A DNA stretch of 64,000 bases from Chengkuizengella axinellae (GTDB taxonomy: Bacteria; Bacillota; Bacilli; Paenibacillales; KCTC-33759). Location of the stretch: positions 62,001-126,000 of the forward strand of contig NZ_JAVAMP010000001.1 of assembly GCF_030730905.1 (NCBI RefSeq), written 5' to 3'. The position numbers and the translations under genes are program-made. Position 1 is the stretch's first letter; every line of letters begins with the position of its first letter. Below the pieces are notes generated by a model. The model was not told where the DNA came from. It saw nothing but the letters and a program-made list of their open reading frames with translations, and did no database searches. Below are positions 41,770-51,148 of this stretch, in pieces.

Positions 41770-43335
41770 ATGAATAAAGTGAAAAAAATTCTCACTCCAA
41801 TCAGCGTATTAGCATTATCTGTTGGTTTATTCGCAGGGTGTCAAAGTAGTACTCAAGAAGCTGATCCGTCACCAAAAGAAAGTACAGAAGAAAACACTAC
41901 AACAGAAAGTAATACAGAAACTGAAGAAGTAAAAGATCCAGTTAGCATTACAATTATGGCTCCATTAAAAGAGCCAGAGACTCCGCCAGATCTACTATTA
42001 AATGAGATAGAAAAGATGACAAATACAGAACTAGAATATCAATTTTTCCCTGATGAGAACTATGAGGAAAAATTAAATACTTCCTTAGCTACAGAAAGTT
42101 TCCCGCAGGTTGTTTATTTGAAAAACGCAAATTCATTTTTATTATTTAAAGAAGCGATACGTGATGAACAGTTTTGGGAACTAGGACCTTACTTAAGCGA
42201 GTTTGATAACTTGAGCAAATTGAAGGAAACAACTTTAAATAATACAAAAGTAGATGGGAAATTGTACTCTCTATATGTAGGCAGACCATTATCACGTGCT
42301 GGGGCTATTTATCGTCAAGATTGGGCAGATAATCTGGGGATAGATTCACCTACGAATGTTGATGAGTTATATGAAATGTTTAGAGCTTTTACTGAAGATG
42401 ATCCTGATGGAAATGGTTTGGACGATACATTTGGACTTACTGACCGAAATGATCTTGTATACGGAGCATTTAAAGCAGTAGCCTCTTGGCATGGAGCACC
42501 TAATAACTGGGGAGAAAAAGACGGTCAACTGTTACCTGAATTCATGTTTGATGAATATATCGAAGCAATGGATTATATGAAGAAGGTACATGAAGCTGGT
42601 TACATGAATCAGGATTTCCCTGTTACAAGTAAATCGGATCAAAGAAACCTTTTCTATAATGGTACTGCAGGTGTGTATATCGGTACGATGTCTGATGTAA
42701 GTACAATCAATAATGAAACAACGAAGAACTTCCCAGATGCAGTGATGGATGTTCAAAACTATATTGAAGGTCCGGATGGTAAGTTCGGTACTTGGTCTGC
42801 ACCTGGATATGGGAACCTTGTTCTTTTCCCGAAATCATCTGTAAAATCTGAGGAGGAACTGAAAGAAATTCTTGGGTTCTTTGATCAAATGATGTCAGCA
42901 GAGATGTCAACGTTGATGTACTGGGGAATTGAAGGTGAACACTATGAAGTAATTGATGGTAAAGCTTCTGCGTATGCTGATAAAAAAGATCAAATTAAAC
43001 GTGAGGTTAAGGCATTTAAGGACAGTGTGATTGGAGAAGTAGCAACAAGTGGAAGGTTAGATGGATATTATGAGTTACCTGCACGTATTAAAGCTGAAGA
43101 AATGATCATTGACAATAACGATTATCTAATATTTGACCCAGCAGCAGCTTTAGATTCCGATACGTACGCTGAAAAAGGTGCTAGACTTCAAGATTCAATT
43201 AATGATGCAACGTATAATTATATTTTAGGAGAAATTGACCGTGCTGGTTTTGAACAAATAGTGAATGAATGGAAACAGAATGGCGGAGATGACATCATCC
43301 AAGAAATTAATGATGCTCGGAATGCTTTAAATTAA
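41770..43335 (+). CDS. Sugar ABC transporter lipoprotein (solute-binding, family 1)
   Basis: A 521-aa lipoprotein. The signal peptide ends in LFAGC, with the lipidated cysteine at about residue 24, followed by an acidic, threonine-rich linker. The mature part is a family 1 binding protein of the LplA/YtcQ type, often 500 aa or more and linked to pectin oligosaccharides. ATG follows ATGGAGG. It has its own terminator, so it may be made in excess over the permeases that follow. Confidence 0.85.
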   Translation: MNKVKKILTPISVLALSVGLFAGCQSSTQEADPSPKESTEENTTTESNTETEEVKDPVSITIMAPLKEPETPPDLLLNEIEKMTNTELEYQFFPDENYEEKLNTSLATESFPQVVYLKNANSFLLFKEAIRDEQFWELGPYLSEFDNLSKLKETTLNNTKVDGKLYSLYVGRPLSRAGAIYRQDWADNLGIDSPTNVDELYEMFRAFTEDDPDGNGLDDTFGLTDRNDLVYGAFKAVASWHGAPNNWGEKDGQLLPEFMFDEYIEAMDYMKKVHEAGYMNQDFPVTSKSDQRNLFYNGTAGVYIGTMSDVSTINNETTKNFPDAVMDVQNYIEGPDGKFGTWSAPGYGNLVLFPKSSVKSEEELKEILGFFDQMMSAEMSTLMYWGIEGEHYEVIDGKASAYADKKDQIKREVKAFKDSVIGEVATSGRLDGYYELPARIKAEEMIIDNNDYLIFDPAAALDSDTYAEKGARLQDSINDATYNYILGEIDRAGFEQIVNEWKQNGGDDIIQEINDARNALN

Positions 43336-43680
43336 TATTAATCTACTAGAAACGAACCTTGCTCTTTTGATGAGTGAGGTTCGTTTTTTTTACTTGCATT
43401 TTAAGAATTTATAAAAAATTTAATTGAATAAAGTATAAGTGCAACTACCCCTCTGTCTTCACCTATAAGGCTTTTCAATCGGCGAGTTTTCTTTAAAGGA
43501 ATCGACTTCATTTTCTAGGGTAATGTTAATGCAACTAATCATTATCTTAGATCACCATGGAATAATTACTCTAAACCCTTGATATAACAAGGTTTATGGG
43601 ATGATGATTATAGACGTTATTTCTATTTCTAATGTAAATTGATTTGTATAGAGAATAAATATGCAGAAAGGAAGAGGGCA
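43336..43680. other. Intergenic region between binding protein and permease genes
   Basis: Apart from the terminator at 43350-43391, about 290 bp without an ORF. A second promoter for the permease genes is expected. A partial AACCCTTG/CAAGGTT pairing occurs near 43576-43596; no known RNA element recognised. Confidence 0.4.
43350..43391 (+). terminator. Terminator after solute-binding protein gene
   Basis: AACGAACCT / AGGTTCGTT arms followed by T8. Confidence 0.85.
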
Positions 43681-44655
43681 ATGAGTGACATCCATTTAAA
43701 TAGTGATATCCAGTTTAAACAAAAAGCTCCCTTAAAGCAGAGAAAAACAGGTTCAGAACGTTGGAGACGGATAAAGAGAAATAAGCTGCTTTATTTAATG
43801 ATTTTACCAGGTGCCTTATTTTTTATTACTTTTAAATATGTACCGATGTACGGTTTGGTGATTGCGTTTCAAGATTATAAACCTTATAAAGGGATTTCAG
43901 GAAGCGAATGGGTTGGTTTTGAGCATTTTAATACTCTATTTAGTGATCCGCAGTTTTGGCAAATTTTTGCGAATACATTGATTTTGTTTGGATTGAATAT
44001 ATTATTCTTTTTTCCAATTCCGATAATATTAGCATTAATGTTAAATGAAGTACGCCATTCTCTTTATAAACGAACGATTCAAACTCTCGTATACATCCCC
44101 CATTTTATGTCTTGGGTTATCATTGTTTCTATCAGTTTTGTAATGTTAACACTGGATGGCGGTCTAATTAACGATTTGATCGTATGGATGGGTTTTGAAA
44201 AAATTAATTTTTTATTAAGTCAAGAATGGTTTAGACCGATGTATGTGCTTCAAGTCATATGGAGGGAAGCAGGTTGGGGAACAATTATCTACTTAGCTGC
44301 AATCGCTTCAATAGATCCTCAATTATATGAGGCAGCTCGAATGGATGGGGCTAGCAGGTTGAGACAAATATGGCACATCACTTTACCGTCGATCCGCAAC
44401 GTCATTATTCTGTTACTTATTTTAAAAATTGGAGATATTTTAGAGCTTGGATTTGAACATGTATATTTGCTTCTAAATCCAGTCAACAAAGAAATTGCAG
44501 AGATATTTGACACATTTGTATATACTGCTGCATTAAAAAATGGACAATTCAGTTATGGTACTGCTGTTGGATTTTTTAAATCCTTTGTAGGGTTGATTAT
44601 GGTTATGGCAGCGAATAAACTTGCTAAAAAATTTGGTGATGAAGGTTTATATTAA
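43681..44655 (+). CDS. Sugar ABC transporter permease (LplB/YteP-like)
   Basis: A 324-aa inner-membrane permease with six helices after a basic N-terminal tail. The EAA motif YEAARMDGASRLRQIWHITLP lies near residue 220 and docks to the ATPase. YKPYKGISGSEWVGFEHF is typical of the LplB/YteP subgroup serving oligogalacturonide-like substrates. ATG 43681 follows GGAAGAGGG; the open frame from 43639 has no ribosome site. No ATPase gene is in the locus, so a shared MsmX-like ATPase is expected. Confidence 0.88.
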   Translation: MSDIHLNSDIQFKQKAPLKQRKTGSERWRRIKRNKLLYLMILPGALFFITFKYVPMYGLVIAFQDYKPYKGISGSEWVGFEHFNTLFSDPQFWQIFANTLILFGLNILFFFPIPIILALMLNEVRHSLYKRTIQTLVYIPHFMSWVIIVSISFVMLTLDGGLINDLIVWMGFEKINFLLSQEWFRPMYVLQVIWREAGWGTIIYLAAIASIDPQLYEAARMDGASRLRQIWHITLPSIRNVIILLLILKIGDILELGFEHVYLLLNPVNKEIAEIFDTFVYTAALKNGQFSYGTAVGFFKSFVGLIMVMAANKLAKKFGDEGLY

Positions 44656-44694
44656 AGTGGACTTTTTGAACAACGTAAATAAGGAGGATTTAAT

Positions 44695-45570
44695 ATGGTA
44701 GAGGATAAAAAACTAGGCAGTAGGTTATTTCATATCACAAACTATACTTTATTAGGCTTCATTGGATTAATCACAATTCTCCCTTTTATTCATATTATTG
44801 CGGGTTCTTTTACAACAACTGCAGAACTTGCACGTAAACCCTTTGTACTCATACCAACGGATTGGAGCTTGGATGCTTATCGATTTGTTTTTTCTACAGA
44901 TACGATTTTTAGAGGGTTGGCTAATTCCATTGGTATTACTTTTTTTGGAACTATGTTTAGTATGTTTATCAGTTGTTTAATGGCTTATGGATTATCAAGG
45001 AGAGATTTAGACGGTAGAAACGTGATTATGTTTTTTGTGGTTTTTACAATGTTATTCAGCGGTGGGATGATTCCTACCTTTTTAGTAGTAAAGGAACTTG
45101 GACTTATAGATTCTTATCTTGCGCTCATTATTCCATATACGATTAATGCATTTAATATGATTATTTTAAAAAGTTTCTTTCAGAATTTGCCTGAAGGTCT
45201 TGAAGAATCTGCAAAGATTGATGGGTGTACTGATTTCGGTATTTTCTTTCGAATTGTTCTTCCGTTGTCTATGCCTGTGCTTGCTACGATTTCATTATTT
45301 TATGCGGTTACTTATTGGAATACGTATTTGCCGGCTATCCTATATTTAAATGATTCAGATAAATGGCCTGTACAGGTTATTCTTAGACAGATCGTTGTTC
45401 TTGCAACTGGATTAAACGTGGATGATTCAGGGTTTGAAGATTCTGCACCACCTTCTCAGGCTGTAAAAATGGCGGTCATTGTAATTGCTACTCTTCCAGT
45501 ATTGTTGGTTTATCCTTTCTTACAGAAGCATTTTGCTAAAGGAGCATTTGTAGGGTCAATTAAAGGTTAG
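44695..45570 (+). CDS. Sugar ABC transporter permease (LplC/YtcP-like)
   Basis: A 291-aa permease with six helices. Its EAA-type loop is EESAKIDGCTDFGIFFRIVLP. FAKGAFVGSIKG at the C-terminus is characteristic of LplC/YtcP proteins. It pairs with the upstream permease; start ATG after AAGGAGG. Confidence 0.88.
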   Translation: MVEDKKLGSRLFHITNYTLLGFIGLITILPFIHIIAGSFTTTAELARKPFVLIPTDWSLDAYRFVFSTDTIFRGLANSIGITFFGTMFSMFISCLMAYGLSRRDLDGRNVIMFFVVFTMLFSGGMIPTFLVVKELGLIDSYLALIIPYTINAFNMIILKSFFQNLPEGLEESAKIDGCTDFGIFFRIVLPLSMPVLATISLFYAVTYWNTYLPAILYLNDSDKWPVQVILRQIVVLATGLNVDDSGFEDSAPPSQAVKMAVIVIATLPVLLVYPFLQKHFAKGAFVGSIKG

Positions 45571-45583
45571 GTGATATGTATAG

Positions 45584-46693
45584 ATGAATAACAATCAAAT
45601 GTTAACAGAGCTGTTAAATGAGGTTGATCTCTTATTTGAAGATTTTTTTACTTGGCTTGCAGGACAACACGATGTTGAAAGTGGTGGATTTTATTATGCA
45701 AAAAGTTCTGTTTCAAATGAAAGGTTTAAACCAGATATTGAATCTACCGCACAAGCGCTTAATATATTAATTCGAAATGATTTATTAAAGGAAATGCCGG
45801 TTCAAATGCAAAATAAAATGATTCACTTTTTTCAATTCAAACAGAACCAACAAACAGGGTATTTTTATGATGAAAATGAGGATATGAAAAAAGATGAGGT
45901 CATGGTTCATAGAGCAATAAGTTATTCGGTAGGCGCTTTAAGAAAATTAGGGAATAACCCTTTGTATCCGCTTCTCTTTAGGGCAAATGCAGCACCTAGT
46001 TATGTTAAAAGTCCAGAAGCTTATGTGAAGAAATGGGACAGTATTGATATGAGCAACAGCTGGAGAGGTTGTGACCTTTTGGCCAATACCTGCTTCTATA
46101 TGTTAGATATGCCTGAAACAGATAGAGAGCCATATATTACAAAAGCAATTCAATATCTAGAACAAATCCAAGATCCTAGTACAGGTTTATGGGGAGAAGG
46201 TAGTTTGTATGTGAAAATATCTGGAACATTTAAACTTCATACCTTTTATAACAAATTGAATATACCGATGCCAAGAACGGATAAAATTTATGAGAGTATA
46301 TTGCATTGTTTAAGGTCAGAGGATGCGGTGGATATGTGTTATATCCGCAATCCGATTAATTTATTGTCCTATATGAAACTAAATATCCCAAATAACGAAT
46401 TGAAAGAAATCATTGAAATTTCAATTAAAAATATAAAAAGGTTAAAACGAAAAGATGGCGCTTTTTCTAGGGAGCTTGAACATTCACCATCAGCTCCAAA
46501 TGTAGCACAAATCAAACAGGGTGAATATTATCCCAAAATGCCGCCGCCCGTTCATTTAAGTCAAGGTTTGATTGAAGGAGATATGAATGCCAGTACACAA
46601 GCTACATTAATTAGACTTCAACTCTATCAATTGTGTCAATTAAATGCAGCAAGATTAAACCAGCAACTCTCATTTTATTCGTATATTTCATGA
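45584..46693 (+). CDS. Unknown protein, possible alpha/alpha-toroid, in pectin locus
   Basis: A 369-aa cytosolic protein that I do not recognise. Helices and short motifs such as GGFYYAK, DIESTAQALNILIR, TGYFYDEN and TGLWGEG recur, as in (alpha/alpha)-barrel or terpenoid-cyclase-like toroids, the fold also used by GH105, GH88 and PL10 enzymes. It lies 13 bp after the permease gene and 13 bp before an MFS gene, deep in the operon, so it is probably an oligouronide-processing enzyme or a related binding protein. SNSWRGCDLLANTCFYML in the middle is the best candidate active-site segment. Enzyme activity is a guess. Confidence 0.55.
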   Translation: MNNNQMLTELLNEVDLLFEDFFTWLAGQHDVESGGFYYAKSSVSNERFKPDIESTAQALNILIRNDLLKEMPVQMQNKMIHFFQFKQNQQTGYFYDENEDMKKDEVMVHRAISYSVGALRKLGNNPLYPLLFRANAAPSYVKSPEAYVKKWDSIDMSNSWRGCDLLANTCFYMLDMPETDREPYITKAIQYLEQIQDPSTGLWGEGSLYVKISGTFKLHTFYNKLNIPMPRTDKIYESILHCLRSEDAVDMCYIRNPINLLSYMKLNIPNNELKEIIEISIKNIKRLKRKDGAFSRELEHSPSAPNVAQIKQGEYYPKMPPPVHLSQGLIEGDMNASTQATLIRLQLYQLCQLNAARLNQQLSFYSYIS

Positions 46694-46706
46694 AGGAAGG
46701 GTATAC

Positions 46707-47969
46707 ATGCTGAGAAAATTCAGTATTTCAAGTGAGAAGAAATTTTCTAAACAGGCAGTATGGACGTTAACTAATCATGCTGTATATCAATTTGCGAATT
46801 CATTATCTCTTATATTTATAAATTTATACTTGTGGCGTTTGACGAATAGTCTTTTGATTAATGGTTTATTTAATCTTTTCACATTGCTTTCAGCGCCAAT
46901 CGGTACGATGTTAATGGGTAGATTCGCCAAACAAAAAGATCGACTTGTTGTATATCGTTATGGAATATTACTAACGGCCATTTTTTATTTATGCATCTTA
47001 ATCACACAAGAGAAGATGGTAGATTATTTTTATATTTTCGCGATTTTGAAGGGAATTTCAACTGCTTTTTATTGGCTTGGTTATTTTACCTTAATGTTTG
47101 ACGTATCAAACAATCAAAATCGACATCGCTATTTAGGATGGAACCTGATATTAACACATATCGCAACTTTAGTTGGTCCCATAGCAGCGGGTACGATTAT
47201 TAGTCAATCTGATGCATTATCTGGATATTCTTTGGTTTTTATGATTGCATTTTCTTTGTTTTTAATGGCTGCGGTGGGCAGTTTTAAAATGGATAAAAGT
47301 GAATTGCATCATAAAAAATACTACATGAAATATTTACCGTTGATGCTAAAAAAACGCCCGACACTTTTAAAAACATTACTCGGTTGGTTTATTATAGGTT
47401 TTCCTCAAGGAATTTTAATGTATATTCCTTCTATATTATTGTTTGATGTTATTCAAGATGAAGGTTATATAGGCAGTTTAAATGCCGTTTTTCTTGCAAT
47501 ATCGATTCTCTCAAGTTATACGATAACTAGAATTGCTAAAATTGAATTCACAAAAATGTATTTATTGATTGCAGGTTTAGGCTTTACATTTGCTTCTATG
47601 TTTGTTGTTTGGGAGCTTTCGATCTATACGTTGATATTATTTATGTCCGTTCATGCTGTGTTTAAACCGTTACAAGCGAATTCATATGCGGCTCATTATT
47701 ATCAATGGATCGGAGAATTACCTTTAAAGCAGCATTTCAGAGTGGAGTCTATTGTTATTCGAGAGACAATTATCAATATGGGAAGAGCATTAGGTGTTTT
47801 CATTTTTATGATGTTATCTCAGGAGTTAAATTCGGTTTCGCTTCCTTGGGTACTTTGTTTCGTGTTGATGTTTCAATTGATTATACCCAGTTTAGTAGAG
47901 GGACCCTATTTTCTAAAAAAAGGAGTGGATTTTCATGATAAAAACAGGCGTGTGGGAGGAAGTGGATGA
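46707..47969 (+). CDS. MFS transporter in pectin locus
   Basis: A 420-aa protein with about twelve helices. The loop between helices 2 and 3, GRFAKQKDRLVVYRYG, fits the MFS cytosolic motif. Its location before kdgF suggests import of mono- or disaccharide uronates, or efflux, alongside the ABC system; the substrate is not evident. The last 35 bp overlap the kdgF-like gene. Start ATG follows GAAGGAAGGG. Confidence 0.78.
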   Translation: MLRKFSISSEKKFSKQAVWTLTNHAVYQFANSLSLIFINLYLWRLTNSLLINGLFNLFTLLSAPIGTMLMGRFAKQKDRLVVYRYGILLTAIFYLCILITQEKMVDYFYIFAILKGISTAFYWLGYFTLMFDVSNNQNRHRYLGWNLILTHIATLVGPIAAGTIISQSDALSGYSLVFMIAFSLFLMAAVGSFKMDKSELHHKKYYMKYLPLMLKKRPTLLKTLLGWFIIGFPQGILMYIPSILLFDVIQDEGYIGSLNAVFLAISILSSYTITRIAKIEFTKMYLLIAGLGFTFASMFVVWELSIYTLILFMSVHAVFKPLQANSYAAHYYQWIGELPLKQHFRVESIVIRETIINMGRALGVFIFMMLSQELNSVSLPWVLCFVLMFQLIIPSLVEGPYFLKKGVDFHDKNRRVGGSG

Positions 47970-48261
47970 AGGGGTTTCAAGAAAAATACACCCTCCGGGA
48001 AAACATATGATGATGATGGAGGTTCGTTTTCATAAAGGAGCTGAAGGAGCTCAGCACAGCCATCCACATGAACAATACACATATTGTTTAAAAGGAAAAA
48101 TGGAATTTACAATCGATGGTGAAAAAAAAGTACTGCAACAGGGGGATACACTACATATTCCATCAAATGCATTACATGGAGTCATTGCACTTGAACCAAG
48201 TATTTTACTAGATACCTTTTATCCACTAAGAGAGGATCTATTACATCCAGAAAATAATTGA
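47935..48261 (+). CDS. kdgF: Cupin protein, KdgF-like
   Basis: A 108-aa single cupin. The metal-binding motif is HSHPHEQYTYCLKGKMEF (H-x-H-x3-4-E) with a second histidine in NALHG. KdgF speeds conversion of 4,5-unsaturated monouronates to their linear keto form in pectin and alginate degradation. The position between transporter and GH28 genes supports this role. The start lies within the MFS gene (35-bp overlap), with AAAGGAG 8-9 nt upstream, so translation is probably coupled. Confidence 0.8.
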   Translation: MIKTGVWEEVDEGVSRKIHPPGKHMMMMEVRFHKGAEGAQHSHPHEQYTYCLKGKMEFTIDGEKKVLQQGDTLHIPSNALHGVIALEPSILLDTFYPLREDLLHPENN

Positions 48262-48277
48262 AATGGAGGCAGAAATG

Positions 48278-49822
48278 ATGTCATTTTTTAATATTACAGA
48301 TTATGGGGCAAAAGGGGATCATACTTTGAATAATACTGAAGCAATTGCTTCAGCCATTGAAGATTGCGCTTCAAAAGGAGGAGGTACGGTTTATATCCCT
48401 GCAGGTACTTTTTTGACAGGACCGATTGCACTTCGTAGCCATATCACATTATTTCTTGAAGCAGGAGCAACGCTGCTATTTCAAGATGATTTCAATCAGT
48501 ATCCTCCTGTAAAAACAAGATGGTCTGGTTATGAATGTTATGGTTTTCATCCATTAATCTACGGTTATGGTTTAACTAACGTAAGCATAAAAGGCAGTGG
48601 AATCATCGATGGTCAAGGAGAAGCTTGGTGGAAGGTCAATCGAAAACTGCGTAAAAAAGAACATTATGTATCTGAACGAACAAAGGAAATTGCACAATTA
48701 AATCGCAGTTTAACAGATTCCGTGCATAACAACATTGTGGAATGGGAGTCTCAATTTTTCAGACCTCCTCTGCTTCAATTGATGCATTGTGAACAAGTGA
48801 CGTTGGAAGGTGTAACATTACAAAACTCTCCGTTTTGGAATACCCATTTGGTATATTGCGATAATGTAAATGTTCATGGCGTGAATTTTAAAAATCCTTC
48901 AAACACGCCTAATGGAGATGGCTTCGACATAGACTCATGCTCAAACGTAAGAGTTTCCGATTGTCATTTTGATGTAGGTGATGATTGCCTTTGTTTAAAA
49001 TCTGGGATTAATGAAGATGGTAGAAGAGTAGATAGACCTACAGAGAATATAACCGTTACGAATTGTACAATGCTGCATGGACATGGCGGTGTTGTATTTG
49101 GAAGTGAAAATTCTGGAGGAATTCGTAATGTGACCGTTTCAAACTGTGTTTTCATAGGGACAGATCGTGGTATCCGTATTAAAACGAATCGTGCGCGTGG
49201 CAGTTATATACAGAATATATTAGTGAACAACATTTATATGGAGGACGTATTTTGTCCACTTGCGATAAATTCCTTTTACAGACATGGGGTAGATGATAGA
49301 GATCCAAACATGAACAATCCAGATGCAATTGAGGTTACTGAAAAAACACCTCGAATTAAACATATTCAAGTGAAAAACGTAACTGCAAAAAATTGTCGTG
49401 CTGCAGCTGGTTTTATTTATGGTTTGCCAGAAATGCCAGTTGAGGAAGTGACACTGTCTCATGTGCATATCGAGATGACTAAGGACCCCAACGAGATTGG
49501 AGGGGAACCTGACATGGTGAAAGAAAAAAAAGTCATGGCAGGCGCGGGGATTTATGGAAAGCATATACATGATATCGTGTTGGATCATGTTCGTGTGGAA
49601 ACTAGACAGGGAGAAGCGCTATTACTTGAACAAAGTTCGCAGGTAGAATTAAATTACCTCGCTATGAAACATAGACATGAACGGGCCCCAGTTGTTACGT
49701 TAAATCATGTAAAAGAAATATATATTGAAGGTAAGGATGCATTTCGTGCAAATAAAGCAGACTATCTTCAATATGATGCGGATACTTGTAAAGAAATTAT
49801 TTATTGCGGTGAAAAGTTATAA
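48278..49822 (+). CDS. Polygalacturonase-type glycoside hydrolase (GH28)
   Basis: A 514-aa right-handed beta-helix protein. GH28 catalytic motifs: NTPNGDGFDI (NxD), VGDDC (two Asp), GHGG and RIKT. No signal peptide, so this is probably a cytosolic exo-acting enzyme on imported oligogalacturonides or rhamnogalacturonides rather than a secreted endo-enzyme. GGAGG at 48265 serves ATG 48275 or 48278; the start at 48278 gives MSFFNITDYGAKGD. It lies 15 bp after kdgF and is the last gene of the operon before the convergent LacI gene. Confidence 0.88.
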   Translation: MSFFNITDYGAKGDHTLNNTEAIASAIEDCASKGGGTVYIPAGTFLTGPIALRSHITLFLEAGATLLFQDDFNQYPPVKTRWSGYECYGFHPLIYGYGLTNVSIKGSGIIDGQGEAWWKVNRKLRKKEHYVSERTKEIAQLNRSLTDSVHNNIVEWESQFFRPPLLQLMHCEQVTLEGVTLQNSPFWNTHLVYCDNVNVHGVNFKNPSNTPNGDGFDIDSCSNVRVSDCHFDVGDDCLCLKSGINEDGRRVDRPTENITVTNCTMLHGHGGVVFGSENSGGIRNVTVSNCVFIGTDRGIRIKTNRARGSYIQNILVNNIYMEDVFCPLAINSFYRHGVDDRDPNMNNPDAIEVTEKTPRIKHIQVKNVTAKNCRAAAGFIYGLPEMPVEEVTLSHVHIEMTKDPNEIGGEPDMVKEKKVMAGAGIYGKHIHDIVLDHVRVETRQGEALLLEQSSQVELNYLAMKHRHERAPVVTLNHVKEIYIEGKDAFRANKADYLQYDADTCKEIIYCGEKL

Positions 49823-49832
49823 ATGGAATAGT

Positions 49833-50822
49833 CTATCTATTGTTAGCCGTAGAAGTCCGAATAATGAGTTCAGGATCTAAGGAAACAACGTTTGAAATTT
49901 CCTTTTTTTCTGAAAGCAGTAATAGCTGCTTGGTGATATGATCCGCAATGGTTTCTAATGGGACACCTACAGCCGTGATAGGAACATCAAGTTCAGCCAT
50001 TTGTGGTATATGGTCATAACTTATGATTGAAATATCACTAGGTATTTTTAAATGAAGTTCGTTCACTGCTCTTAAGAGTCCACGTGTGATGTCATAACTT
50101 CCGCATATGACAGCTGTTGGCCGACGTGACTCATTTTGTAGAACTTCTTTAGCAGAAGAATAACCGCTGTATAAATCCATATCGCTTGTTCTAATTAACA
50201 TATGATCTTCCACTGTTTTTCCTAAACTGTTCATTGTTTTGATAAAGGCTTCAACTTTTTGTTCCTGCAACGGATCTTTTGTTGAAACATCTCCAATGTA
50301 CGTAATGTGCTCATGCCCTAAGTGAACGAGGTGGTCTACTGCAAGTGATATGGCTTTGCCACGGTTAGCATCAACGGTAGGATAAATTTGATGATCTGAT
50401 ATACCGTAATATAGAAGGGGAATATTTGAAATTGGGGCAGTGCGTATAAAAGTACCTTCTAAATCATCAAAAACAAGAATGGCATCCACATGAATGCGAT
50501 TAAAAGCTTCAATTGCAGAATCAACCTTATTAATAGACAGTAAAGTTGTATAGGAGTACTCTTCTAATTTTGTATTTATTTGGGTAATTAAAGCAGATAG
50601 TGTCACTCTTTCTACTGATGGCCAAACTACGCCAATGGTCCACATTTTTTTAGATACTAAACTCCTTGCTAAGTTGTTAGGTTGATATCCCATTTCTTTG
50701 GCAACATTTAATATCTTTCTTTTGGTTTTTTCTGTAACAAGTGGACTGTTTCTCAATGCTTTTGATACTGTTGAAAAACTGACGCCTGCTTCTTTGGCAA
50801 CATCTTTTATCGTAACTGACAT
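49833..50822 (-). CDS. LacI-family transcriptional regulator (KdgR-like)
   Basis: A 329-aa LacI protein. The N-terminal VTIKDVAKEAGVSFSTVSKAL helix-turn-helix and NLARSL hinge region are typical, and the rest is a periplasmic-binding-protein-like effector domain. It sits in the centre of the pectin locus, divergent from the pectate lyase gene. A near-perfect AACAACGTTGT site lies 131 bp upstream, and two more lie before the GH105 gene and at the start of uxaA, so this protein is the prime candidate to bind them. The likely inducer is a KDG-pathway intermediate (inference). Confidence 0.82.
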   Translation of the reverse strand: MSVTIKDVAKEAGVSFSTVSKALRNSPLVTEKTKRKILNVAKEMGYQPNNLARSLVSKKMWTIGVVWPSVERVTLSALITQINTKLEEYSYTTLLSINKVDSAIEAFNRIHVDAILVFDDLEGTFIRTAPISNIPLLYYGISDHQIYPTVDANRGKAISLAVDHLVHLGHEHITYIGDVSTKDPLQEQKVEAFIKTMNSLGKTVEDHMLIRTSDMDLYSGYSSAKEVLQNESRRPTAVICGSYDITRGLLRAVNELHLKIPSDISIISYDHIPQMAELDVPITAVGVPLETIADHITKQLLLLSEKKEISNVVSLDPELIIRTSTANNR

Positions 50823-50952
50823 GTTTTAATCTCCTTATATCTTTCAAATAATTATTTATGAAAACATGATGATCGTTTTATCGGATTTAACGAGTAGTGG
50901 GCTTAGAACCGCTATAAAGATGATTATATAAAATAATGCAAGAAATTAAAAT

Positions 50953-50964
50953 AACAACGTTGTG
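50953..50964. promoter_or_regulatory. Candidate LacI-type operator between LacI and pectate lyase genes
   Basis: AACAACGTTGTG, one base from the perfect palindrome AACAACGTTGTT, in the context AATAACAACGTTGT shared with 37844-37857. Confidence 0.55.
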
Positions 50965-51066
50965 ATCCAATCCTGAAATTATAGAATTGTAGAATAATCT
51001 TTAGTGAAGATAAATGGTATTGGAGTGTGCTAAACCCTATATTAAACATAGTTCTAAGTAAATGAT

Positions 51067-51080
51067 TGTATGCGTTATCA
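51067..51080. promoter_or_regulatory. Cre-like site upstream of pectate lyase gene
   Basis: TGTATGCGTTATCA matches the CcpA consensus TGNAANCGNTNNCA except at one position. Confidence 0.45.
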
Positions 51081-51148
51081 TCATTCTATGAGTATAATCA
51101 ATTTCTAAAACTACTATTTATATGAATTTAAGGAGGAATCAACGAATC

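Larger units (their letters stand above)
50823..51148. other. Divergent region between LacI gene and pectate lyase gene
   Basis: About 326 bp holding the operator at 50953 and a cre-like site at 51067. The pectate lyase ribosome site AAGGAGG is at 51130. Nothing else recognised. Confidence 0.5.

Noticed and set aside
49220-49588. 122-aa minus-strand ORF inside the GH28 gene
   Set aside because: Shadow of a well-supported coding region on the plus strand, with no SD or domain.
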